Below, piece by piece: positions 1 through 6,108 of a stretch of DNA of 11,350 bases. The notes under the pieces are model-generated. The model was not told where the DNA came from. It made no database searches and saw nothing but the letters and a program-made list of their open reading frames with translations. Within the stretch, counting starts at the first letter, position 1; each line of letters opens with the position of its first letter. The DNA is taken from contig NZ_CALIMY010000156.1 of the NCBI RefSeq assembly GCF_938045205.1, positions 1 to 11,350 of the forward strand. The letters run 5' to 3'. The position numbers and the translations under genes are program-made. Origin of the DNA: an uncultured Campylobacter sp. Lineage in GTDB: Bacteria > Campylobacterota > Campylobacteria > Campylobacterales > Campylobacteraceae.

Positions 1-42
1 GGGCTGTCTTGTAGAATTTGGGTAAAATTCCACAGCCTTGTG

Positions 43-142
43 CTACTTAAATTTTATGAAATTTTGCAGCTTGTGCGCGACGCGATAAAATGCATGGAGC
101 TAAAACGGCAATCGTGCGGTAAATTTCATAAAATTTAAGTAG
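43..142. repeat. 22-bp perfect inverted repeat with 56-bp spacer
   Basis: Bases 43-64 and 121-142 are exact reverse complements over 22 bases (left arm begins CTACTTAAATTTTATG). The spacer is 65-120. The arms are A/T-rich and built on the AAATTT motif common here, but a 22-base exact match at this distance is more than background similarity. The right arm ends about 20 bases before a TATAAT box at 163. No target-site duplication is evident outside the arms. An imperfect hairpin lies just to the left (GGCTGT at 2-7 with ACAGCC at 32-37, and GAATTT at 14-19 with AAATTC at 25-30). Together these could be the terminator region of a gene ending off the left edge, a cruciform near the promoter, or the remnant of a miniature element. 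Confidence 0.75.
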
Positions 143-162
143 AGAGGCGCAGCAAAATCCGA

Positions 163-168
163 TATAAT
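163..168 (+). promoter_or_regulatory. Candidate -10 box for the TSUP permease gene
   Basis: TATAAT at 163-168 matches the sigma-70 -10 consensus, and no -35 is visible, which is normal for Campylobacter. Transcription would begin near 175 and leave a leader of about 140 bases before the ATG at 315. The leader contains a run of eight A at 299-306 just before the ribosome binding site, a GCACGTGC palindrome near 279-286, and two similar stretches (AATTCTAGCAGGCG near 197-210, AATTCTGACAGGCG near 259-272). Confidence 0.4.
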
Positions 169-314
169 TCCGCGAAATTTTATAGGATTTCACGAAATTC
201 TAGCAGGCGCTTGTATGCACTTTGCGGCGTATGAGCGGTTTGCGATCGTAATTGCGAGAATTCTGACAGGCGTTCATAGCACGTGCCTGCGTGATTTGAA
301 AAAAAAGGACAAAG

Positions 315-1076
315 ATGGAGCTTGAGCTTTGGCAGTTTGCGGTGCTTTTTGCAGCGGCGTTTTTCGGCGGATTTATCGACTCGATCGCGGGCGGCGGCGG
401 GTTGATTTCGCTGCCTGCTCTGCTTGCCGTGGGCGTTCCGCCGCATGTAGCGATCGCCACAAATAGATTTCAAGGCAGCTTCGGAAGCTTCACCGCCGCT
501 TTAAATTTCATCCGCAAGGGCTACGTCGATGCGGCGGAGATCCTGCGCGGCGTGATTTTTACGTTCGTAGGCGGGCTCGTCGGCGCTTATGTCCTGCTCC
601 TAATCGATGCGAAATTCCTAAACTATCTCATTCCGATCCTCCTGCTGGCGCTTTTCTTTTATATGATTTTTTCGCCGAACCTAGGCGAAGCGCCCGCCAA
701 ACCCAAGATGTCAAAAAAGAGCTTTTACGCGATTTTTGGGCTTGTTTTGGGCTTTTACGACGGATTTTTCGGCCCGGGTACGGGCTCGTTTTGGACGTTT
801 GCACTCGTGGGAATTTTGGGGCTTTATATGAAAAAGGCGGTCGCACACACGAAGGTTTTAAATTTCACCTCAAACATCGTCTCTTTGGGCGTTTTTATCA
901 TCGGTGGGCAAATTTTATGGCTCGTCGGAGCGGTGATGGCGGTCGGACAGATCGCGGGCAGCTTCGCAGGTTCAAGCCTCGTGATGAGATGCGACGTGAA
1001 ATTTGTGCGCAAGATGCTTCTGCTCGTCGTTGCCGCCACGATTTTAAAGCTACTTTACGGACTGATTGCAAATTAA
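315..1076 (+). CDS. TSUP (TauE/SafE) family permease, YfcA-like
   Basis: This 253-residue protein is an integral inner-membrane protein of the TSUP family. Members move organosulfur compounds, sulfite or sulfonates and other anions; the substrate cannot be read from sequence. Its internal duplication is visible: GGFIDSIAGGGGLISLP (residues 18-34) in the first half and GFYDGFFGPGTGSFW (146-160) in the second, the paired glycine-rich signatures of the YfcA subgroup. Hydrophobic segments lie at about 6-26, 78-96, 102-120, 137-152, 160-172, 184-200, 202-222 and 232-250, with a polar loop (121-136, Pro/Lys-rich). The length is normal for the family. The ATG start has AAAAGGAC a few bases upstream. 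The gene stands alone: nothing is closely downstream and the next plus-strand gene is over 1 kb away. Family assignment is firm. Confidence 0.93.
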   Translation: MELELWQFAVLFAAAFFGGFIDSIAGGGGLISLPALLAVGVPPHVAIATNRFQGSFGSFTAALNFIRKGYVDAAEILRGVIFTFVGGLVGAYVLLLIDAKFLNYLIPILLLALFFYMIFSPNLGEAPAKPKMSKKSFYAIFGLVLGFYDGFFGPGTGSFWTFALVGILGLYMKKAVAHTKVLNFTSNIVSLGVFIIGGQILWLVGAVMAVGQIAGSFAGSSLVMRCDVKFVRKMLLLVVAATILKLLYGLIAN

Positions 1077-2161
1077 TTACAGACCGGTTGAGGGCCGATC
1101 GCGGGTTAATTTCAAGCCAAAATCATAGAATTTTATACAGGATTTCGTATAAAATTTCGCGTAAAATTTTATGAGCCCTCGCTGATTTGCCGCAATGACG
1201 CTGATCTTGCTGCCGTAGTAGCGCAGATCTTGCTGTAGGGTCGTGCCAGTCTCGCTTCGATGGCGTCGATTTTATCGTAGCTTCGCGCTGATCTTGTCGC
1301 GACTACGCTAATTTCCCGCTGCTGCGATGTTGATTCTATTGGCGTTACGTCGGAGGTCTCGCTTGTCGTGAGGTCTTGATTTTATTGTTTCGATATCGTC
1401 GATTTTGCTTCGCTACATCGACAACTTCGTTGCCGCGCTTGCTACTGCGAGGATTTTAATTGCATTGCGCGGTGTCGCACTGTTTTTTATGACGGCGCTG
1501 TTCTTTCTGCTGCGATGGTGGCGATTTTGGCGCTGCTTTTACCGTCCCGTCGCCCGTATCACTACCGTGGGGGGCTTGGTTTTACTGTCGCGATATCGCG
1601 ATCTTGATGGTGCAAGGATTTGATTTACTGCACAACGATGCCGATGAAGTTTCGTCCATTCGCATCAGTCAAATTTAGCCACACTGCCCGTATCTATTTC
1701 GTCGTATCGCCATGCCATTCATTCGGTGCCGCCGATAGAGTCGTTGTATTGCCGAGCGCGCGGCGTTATCGTGCTCGTGCTATGAAATTTTATATGTTTA
1801 TGCCCACAAAATTTTAAAATACCGCTCCATAGATCATTTCGCCGTGCCGCCCGTACGTACTACCAAATCCACTCGCAGCGATTAAATTTAGTCGCACTTT
1901 CATGCGCTGTTTTCTGCGCCCATCAGCTATTTTAAATTTTGCCGTTTCGCCGCCACGGCTTGCTATTCCGCGCTAGCTCCTCGCTATATTGCTCGCTGTA
2001 TTTGTGCGATAAATTTAACCGTATCGCTGCGCATCTGTTTCGCCTCGCCCGCCGAAATTTAGCGACCTCTCGCGTCAATTAAATTTTATCGTACCCACAG
2101 CATCCACGCCCGCTCGCCCGCGAAATTCTGCCGCCTAAAACAAAGTTAAAATATTTTGCGA
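1077..2161. other. Long gene-poor stretch, plus strand pyrimidine-rich
   Basis: I see no convincing gene in these 1.1 kb. Open frames of 60-75 codons at 1405-1623 and 1620-1817 lack a recognisable product and a good ribosome binding site. An A/T hairpin (ATAAAATTT 1149-1157, AAATTTTAT 1164-1172) follows the permease gene. A short motif recurs: CTGATCTTGCTG at 1201, CAGATCTTGCTG at 1224 and CTGATCTTGTCG at 1288. A 14-base palindrome (TCGCGATATCGCGA) is at 1588-1601. In five 60-base lines counted by eye (from 1441, 1501, 1921, 1981, 2041), purines are only about 33-45% of the plus strand, so the minus strand has the purine bias of a sense strand. Minus-strand reading gives only short open runs broken by stops. 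It could be the worn remains of minus-strand genes. Confidence 0.6.
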
Positions 2162-2167
2162 TAAAAT
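2162..2167 (+). promoter_or_regulatory. Candidate -10 box for ridA
   Basis: TAAAAT (within GCGATAAAATGGG) lies 29 bases before the chosen ridA ATG, leaving a leader of roughly 20 bases that holds the AAAGGA ribosome binding site. No -35 is evident. If this is the promoter, an ATG overlapping it at 2166 cannot be the start codon, which supports the ATG at 2196. Confidence 0.35.
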
Positions 2168-2195
2168 GGGCAAAATTTTTCACAAAGGATTTACT

Positions 2196-2573
2196 ATGCA
2201 GATCATTTCAACTCCCTATGCGGCACAGGCCATCGGGCCGTACTCTCAGGCGATCAAGGCTGGCGGGCTTATCTTTACCTCGGGGCAGATCGCGCTTAAG
2301 CCTGACGGCGAGTTCGTCGCGGGCGGCGTGGAGGCGCAGAGCAGGCAGGTTTTGCAAAACCTTGCCGCGATCCTGAAAGAAGCGGGCGCGACGCTGCAAG
2401 ATGCCGTCAAAACGACGATTTTCCTGGCCGATATGGGCGATTTTGCCGCGGTGAACGAGATATACGCAGCGGCGTTCGGCGAGCACAAGCCGGCTCGCAG
2501 CACGGTGCAGGTCGCCAAACTCCCCAAAGGCGCGCTTGTGGAGATCGAAGTAATAGCGCTGGCTAGGGCTTAG
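2196..2573 (+). CDS. ridA: RidA family reactive enamine/imine deaminase
   Basis: The product is a 125-residue cytosolic protein of the RidA (YjgF/YER057c/UK114) family. These trimers hydrolyse the 2-aminoacrylate and other enamine/imine intermediates released by PLP enzymes such as serine/threonine dehydratase, and so protect PLP enzymes from damage. The sequence shows IGPYSQA (13-19), FTSGQI (27-32), the substrate-carboxylate-binding arginine in PARSTV (Arg101) and the conserved LVEIEVIA tail with Glu117. The length is typical. I start at 2196, not at the in-frame ATG at 2166: AAAGGA sits 6 bases before 2196, the family begins at this point, and the upstream ATG overlaps the probable -10 box. 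It is monocistronic by spacing. Assignment is firm. Confidence 0.95.
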   Translation: MQIISTPYAAQAIGPYSQAIKAGGLIFTSGQIALKPDGEFVAGGVEAQSRQVLQNLAAILKEAGATLQDAVKTTIFLADMGDFAAVNEIYAAAFGEHKPARSTVQVAKLPKGALVEIEVIALARA

Positions 2574-2578
2574 CGCTA
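2554..2578 (+). other. Small hairpin over the ridA stop codon
   Basis: TAGCGCT (2554-2560) and AGCGCTA (2572-2578) form a 7-bp stem around an 11-base loop, covering the TAG stop at 2571. No run of T follows, so it is weak as an intrinsic terminator. The next 200 bases to 2790 hold no gene I can support. Confidence 0.25.
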
Positions 2579-2792
2579 AATTTAGATCGCTAGAACTCTG
2601 CCGGTTCGCGTTTGCGGTTAAAATTTAGACGCGGGCTGCTCGAAATTTTAAACGGCTCGCTTTGGTTTTGAAGCTACGCGTGCTTTTAAATTTAGATTTT
2701 CAAAGCCGCGCCAAACGCCCGTGGTTTTATGCAAACAGCGCGTCCGGTGCGCTAGGGCGTTAAAATTTCTCGCTCGAAACGGGATCAAAACG

Positions 2793-3485
2793 ATAGAAAA
2801 ACTTATTCAAAAATCTAAAAATATCACGGTCTCGGGGCGCAGCGACATAAAGCCCGCGTGGATCGCGTAGGCACAGCGGCGGCTCGGTTTCGCGCTGCCT
2901 GCGGGCTACAAGCAGATGCTACTAAGATACGCTAGCGTGAGCGCGGCGGGGACGGAACTAAAAACGATCGCGCCGCCAGAGTTTGCGGATAGTGCCGATG
3001 CCGACATCTGCTACACGTATGAGATAAATCTGAAAAATGGGCTATTCGCCGCGGATTAGCTTGTGTTTTTGCAGCTCGAGGACGAAGAGTATTATTTTAA
3101 AATTTCGCCCGCAAGCGACATAGCGGACGGCTCGCCGAATACGGCGCGCAGCAAGACGGCGAAGAGTACGAGCGGCGAAACTGCGGGCGCGGCAGCGCGC
3201 GATACGGTCGTCGCGACGGTAGCCGACGGTGCGGAAAATAGGGCATCGGACGATGAGGCGCGCGCGGAGAGATCGCCAGATGCGTCGCGCAATATGAATG
3301 CTGAAACGACGTGCAAAGCTGCGAGCGCGACAACAAGTGAGGCGGCAAGTGGAGCGACGAAAGATATAGCAAGCGAGGCGGCAGACGACGCGCCGTGCGA
3401 ATACAAGGTCTATGTACGCGACTACGCGCAGAGTGAGGATAGGCTTTTTGCGGACGATTTTTACGGGTTTTTGGAAAAATTTTAA
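2793..3485 (+). pseudogene. SMI1/KNR4 (SUKH) family immunity-like gene, broken by two TAG codons
   Basis: One reading frame runs from about 2793 to TAA at 3483-3485, interrupted only by TAG at 2868-2870 and TAG at 3057-3059. The conceptual protein follows the SUKH layout: an N-terminal helix (IEKLIQKSKN), the hallmark RRLGFALPAGYKQMLLRY (from 2877), an acidic beta segment (LEDEEYYFKIS, 3075-3107), then YKVYVRDYAQSEDRLFADDFYGFLEKF at the end. SUKH proteins are known in bacteria as immunity proteins against polymorphic toxins. A stretch of about 90 residues, roughly half Ala/Ser/Thr with many Asp/Glu (about 3120-3392), is inserted between the last two beta segments, where the family normally has a short turn. 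There is no ATG where the protein should begin; an ATA at 2793 in GATCAAAACGATAGAAAAAC may be a lost ATG. Both TAGs are one change from GAG. The stop is 32 bases before the next gene. Family call is by pattern recognition, fairly sure. Confidence 0.75.
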
Positions 3486-3517
3486 GACGAAATTAAGGCA
3501 AAATCAGGAGAGGTGAA

Positions 3518-4534
3518 ATGGGACTGTTTGACATTTTTAAAAAGCAAAAATTTGACGTCGACGTGCGCTCGGACGACATTTTTATCGGCGGCGTAAACTG
3601 CGAGTTTGATCTGGCTAAATTTAACGAAGCCTTGGGACAGCCGCGCGTGATCGATGACGGGGAGGGCAAAAGTCGCTATTTTTGGGATGAGGCGGGGATT
3701 TTCGCCTTTGTGCGCGTAGGAGAGTTTACAGAGCCGAAGCTTACCGAGATGATTTTGATGCTTGAGGTCGCAAAGGGCGTGCAACACGAGGTTCCGCGCA
3801 AGCTCTACGGCGGCGCATTCACGCTTGAGGGTAGACCGCCGCTTGAGACCGTGCCAGAGCAGGAGCTGCGCGGCGCATATATATTTTTGGAGCTTAGCCT
3901 GGGCAAATTTGAAGTTTCGCTAGCTCTCGCGGAGACCGTGCAGGAGCGCATAGGCGCGATGGACTTTGCCGAGCGCTTCGCTAAGCGCGACACCGACGAG
4001 ATCGCAGACATCGTGCGAGCTGCGAAAATGCCGATAGGGCGCGTTTGCATCAATCAAAAAGAGAAAAAGCTAAAGCGCAGGCCGAGCGATAAATTTAAGC
4101 TTCCGCGCGCGGCTGGCGAGACGCTAGCGTTTAAAAATTTCAATTTCAAAATCGCCGTGATGAACGAGCTGATGTATGAAAAAGCCCTGCTACAGCCTAA
4201 ATTTGACGTGTTTGAGTACTGCGAGGAGCGCGGCATCGATCCGTATGCGGATTTTGGTGCGCTGCCGCAAGCCAAAAAGTGGTTTAAGGACTATCCGGTT
4301 CCTGCGGATTTGGCGGAGCAGGTGAGCGAGCTCTATCTTGACGGCGGGAACGAAATTTACCTGCAAATCGCGCCTGATTGGGACGGCGAGGACGAGCTTT
4401 TTGACATCAAAAACATCGATACCGCCGAGCTTGCGCCCTTCAAAAATCTTAAAAAAATCGAGACGACCGGCATCGGCATATCTAAAAAGGCGCGAAAAAC
4501 CTGCGCGGATGCGGGGATTACGATAGTTGATTGA
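3518..4534 (+). CDS. DUF7738-DUF6892 type two-domain protein, function unknown
   Basis: This is a 338-residue soluble protein with no signal peptide or membrane segment. Two parts are visible. Residues about 12-140 have alternating strands with FIGGVNCEFDLAKFNEALGQPR and RYFWDEAGIFAFVRV, resembling what I know as DUF7738. Residues about 205-338 carry FKNFNFKIAVMNELMYEKALLQPKFD (205-230) and GNEIYLQIAPDWDGEDELFDI (277-297), which I recognise as DUF6892, ending in a short leucine-rich-repeat-like tail (FKNLKKIETTGIG). A Lys/Arg-rich linker (178-195) separates them. AGGAGAGG at 3506-3513 supports the ATG. It lies 32 bases after a decayed SUKH immunity-like gene in the same direction, so a role in an immunity or accessory cassette is possible, but that is inference. 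No catalytic motif is recognisable. The domain names are from memory and need a profile search. Confidence 0.85.
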   Translation: MGLFDIFKKQKFDVDVRSDDIFIGGVNCEFDLAKFNEALGQPRVIDDGEGKSRYFWDEAGIFAFVRVGEFTEPKLTEMILMLEVAKGVQHEVPRKLYGGAFTLEGRPPLETVPEQELRGAYIFLELSLGKFEVSLALAETVQERIGAMDFAERFAKRDTDEIADIVRAAKMPIGRVCINQKEKKLKRRPSDKFKLPRAAGETLAFKNFNFKIAVMNELMYEKALLQPKFDVFEYCEERGIDPYADFGALPQAKKWFKDYPVPADLAEQVSELYLDGGNEIYLQIAPDWDGEDELFDIKNIDTAELAPFKNLKKIETTGIGISKKARKTCADAGITIVD

Positions 4535-4568
4535 GCAGGGGAATGGACGGACTTTGAGCCATACAGTG

Positions 4569-4605
4569 CGCGGTTTAAAAAGCTGAAGTAGGCTTTTAAA
4601 CTGCG
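4569..4605 (+). terminator. Hairpin after the DUF6892 gene, possible terminator
   Basis: CGCGGTTTAAAAAGC (4569-4583) pairs with GCTTTTAAACTGCG (4592-4605) with one bulged A, one mismatch and an 8-base loop, starting 35 bases after the stop codon. No clear T run follows, so it is not a textbook intrinsic terminator. Confidence 0.35.
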
Positions 4606-5230
4606 GTACGCTCTTAAAAAGGTCGCATTTGCCGTGTCACGGAAAATTCCGGGCAAAATTCTACTTATATAGTGTTATGAATGAGCCTTGAAAGCGGCTT
4701 TAACAAGGCGCTTGGTTTCTTTATTTGGCGTGGTTACAAGCTTTAAGGAAGCTCGTTTGCAGCATAAGAGCTGCGTCGCTAAATGTGCGAGATGAGTGTG
4801 TTACGCGAGTAAAAATAGTTCGCTTTTTGATTTTGGAAAAAATCGCTGCGTAGCAAGGGGATTAAATTTACCGCTTTTAAATTTTAAAATTTACAAAGAG
4901 CGGCGCTTGCGGCTTTGAATGTGCGGCTAAATTTAGATTTCATAAAAGATTAAATTCTAAGCGCGGTTAAATTTGCGTCTTTAATTTTTGCTTGTAGCCT
5001 GTGTCGCACTGCAAAACAGAGTGCGAAAATAGATCGCATTTGCGCGCGATCAGCGCGGATCAAATTAAAATTTCGTCTTTGGAATTTAGTCTGAATTTGC
5101 GGCTCACATCAAAAGAGATGTTTTCTTGCAAGCCGATTGAGGAGTTAGAAAGTGTCTTGAAAGCCAGCATCGACGGCTTAGAAAGTATTTTGAAATCCGC
5201 GCCAAGAGTTGTGTTTTAAAACAACAAGGC
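4606..5230. other. Gene-poor stretch with a weak short open frame
   Basis: No gene is supported with confidence. The best open frame on the plus strand begins at a GTG at 5001 (or an ATG at 5117) and ends at 5219. Its last part holds a 33-base direct repeat (TTAGAAAGTGTCTTGAAA at 5145, TTAGAAAGTATTTTGAAA at 5178), giving two 11-residue units (LESVLKASIDG, LESILKSAPRV) with an amphipathic helix pattern. There is no good ribosome binding site. The rest is rich in AAATTT-type motifs without longer repeats I can detect. It could be the tail of a decayed gene. Confidence 0.5.
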
Positions 5231-5261
5231 GCGGCGCTACTTTGCTGTTTTAAAACGCCGC
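5231..5261 (-). terminator. Hairpin downstream of the MOSC gene
   Basis: GCGGCG (5231-5236) and CGCCGC (5256-5261) form a 6-bp G/C stem with a 19-base loop, 15 bases past the MOSC stop on the minus strand. Two copies of the palindrome GTTTTAAAAC flank and fill it (about 5214-5223 and 5247-5256). On the minus strand it is followed by CCTTGTTGTTTT, which is only moderately T-rich. A weak terminator candidate. Confidence 0.3.
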
Positions 5262-5275
5262 TTCGAGGCTAAATT

Positions 5276-5962
5276 TCATAGCCGCATAAAGCCGTCGTCG
5301 TAGCTGCCTTCTAGCTTGCGGCGCATATCCTCGCGCCATTTTGGCGTAAGCGTCGTAAGCAGGTTAAATTTTGCTAACAGCCCTTCATCGATACGCTCGC
5401 CGTAAAATAGACGGTTAAGCTCCATCACGCTCATCATAGCGGGGTCGCGCCCCACGACGTAGATCTCGTCGCCTGCGCGGCACGAGCCAGCCTCCAGCAC
5501 GCGGTAGTACCAGCCGGTAAGTCCGCTGCGCGCGATCTCCGCCGTCATCTCCGCGTTACCCCAGCGCATCGAGAGCTTGTAGCAGGGCTTGCGCGGCTGG
5601 CTTACTTGCAACACCAGCGAGCCTATGCGGTGCACATCGCCGATGCAGACGTTTTGTTCGTGTAGTCCGCTGATCGTGAGGTTTTCGCCCATTGCACCGT
5701 AGGCTAGATTTTTAAGCCCCAAAAATCTCTCCCACGCAGCGTAATTTTGCAACGAGTTGGCAAAAATTGCCTTTTCCGTGCCGCCGTGATGCAGCGTGTC
5801 GGCTACCGCGTCGCCATCGAACCCAAGCTCGTTCGCGCGCACTTCGCCAGCTCTAGCTTGCTTAAAAATCGCCGTCTCCCAGCGCCTTTTTAGAGGCTGC
5901 GTGGCGCGCTCGTCGCCGTAAGCGCGCGGTTGCCCGGTTAGCAATGCCTTTAAAACGGGCAT
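5276..5962 (-). CDS. MOSC domain protein, YiiM-like
   Basis: This 228-residue cytosolic protein matches the YiiM subgroup of MOSC (molybdenum-cofactor sulfurase C-terminal) proteins, which bind molybdenum cofactor; E. coli YiiM takes part in N-hydroxylated compound reduction. The MOSC core spans about 30-170: LGFDGDAVADTLHHGGTEKAI (46-66), GENLTISGL (92-100), IGDVHRIGSLVLQVSQPRKPC (107-127) with the conserved Mo-binding cysteine at 127, and LTGWYYRVLEAG (148-159). The region 174-215 (MMSVMELNRLFY and following) is the helical '3-alpha' domain that usually follows MOSC in YiiM. Length is normal. AAGGAG six bases before the ATG supports the start. The gene is 146 bases after the AGCS gene, so probably separately transcribed. 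A 12-codon upstream frame overlaps its start. Confidence 0.93.
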   Translation of the reverse strand: MPVLKALLTGQPRAYGDERATQPLKRRWETAIFKQARAGEVRANELGFDGDAVADTLHHGGTEKAIFANSLQNYAAWERFLGLKNLAYGAMGENLTISGLHEQNVCIGDVHRIGSLVLQVSQPRKPCYKLSMRWGNAEMTAEIARSGLTGWYYRVLEAGSCRAGDEIYVVGRDPAMMSVMELNRLFYGERIDEGLLAKFNLLTTLTPKWREDMRRKLEGSYDDGFMRL

Positions 5963-5985
5963 TCTTTACTCCTTAAAATTTGCAT
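5950..5985 (-). promoter_or_regulatory. Possible upstream ORF overlapping the MOSC start
   Basis: On the minus strand, AAGGAG lies 5 bases before an ATG at 5985 that opens a 12-codon frame (MQILRSKECPF, stop at 5952-5950). It runs through the MOSC ribosome binding site and ends 10 bases past the first base of the MOSC ATG (5962) in another frame. Translation of it would affect access to the MOSC start. It may equally be a chance ORF with a fortuitous AAGGAG. Confidence 0.3.
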
Positions 5986-6067
5986 CCGTTCTCCTTAGAT
6001 CATAAAATTTAGGCAAGAATTTTAGCTCGAAAAGAATTTTAAAATTCTAAATTTTGCGGCGATTGTG

Positions 6068-6101
6068 CGCTAAATTTCAAGTGCGGGCTTGAAATTTAGC
6101 G
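6068..6101 (-). terminator. 14-bp perfect hairpin after the AGCS symporter gene
   Basis: CGCTAAATTTCAAG (6068-6081) and CTTGAAATTTAGCG (6088-6101) are exact reverse complements with a six-base loop (TGCGGG), 7 bases past the symporter stop codon on the minus strand. The stem is strong but is followed by GCACAATCGCC rather than a T run, so termination would be non-canonical; protection of the 3' end is another possibility. A separate 16-base palindrome (AGAATTTTAAAATTCT) lies at 6033-6048. Confidence 0.45.
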
Positions 6102-6108
6102 TGCGGCG

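Noticed and set aside
299..306. Run of eight A before the permease ribosome binding site as a slippage switch
   Set aside because: A runs of this length are common in AT-rich leaders; no coding frame would be switched.
1180..1430. Minus-strand fragments reading like KIDDIE and KIDAIEARL, suggesting a repeat protein
   Set aside because: The fragments lie in different frames separated by stops, and the similarity is explained by short recurring GATCTTG/TCGAT motifs.
1569..1574. Run of six G as a possible phase-variable tract
   Set aside because: Too short for typical Campylobacter poly-G switching and not in a gene.
1588..1601. 14-base palindrome TCGCGATATCGCGA as an operator or resolution site
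   Set aside because: It is isolated, far from any promoter and not repeated elsewhere in the window that I can see.
1405..1817. Two adjacent open frames of 65-72 codons on the plus strand
   Set aside because: They lack good ribosome binding sites and recognisable domains; their composition (Trp/Arg/Phe-rich, pyrimidine-rich DNA) looks like the antisense of decayed coding or random sequence.
2166..2195. Upstream ATG giving RidA ten extra residues
   Set aside because: It overlaps the probable -10 box, has no ribosome binding site, and the family starts at the ATG at 2196.
2868..3059. The two TAG codons as recoded sense codons (for example amber suppression)
   Set aside because: No suppressor tRNA or recoding element is visible, TAG ends normal genes such as ridA here, and ordinary gene decay explains them better.
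3092..3406. Minus-strand open frames of 91-104 codons opposite the SUKH insert
   Set aside because: They mirror the low-complexity Ala/Ser-coding DNA of the plus strand and have no independent support.
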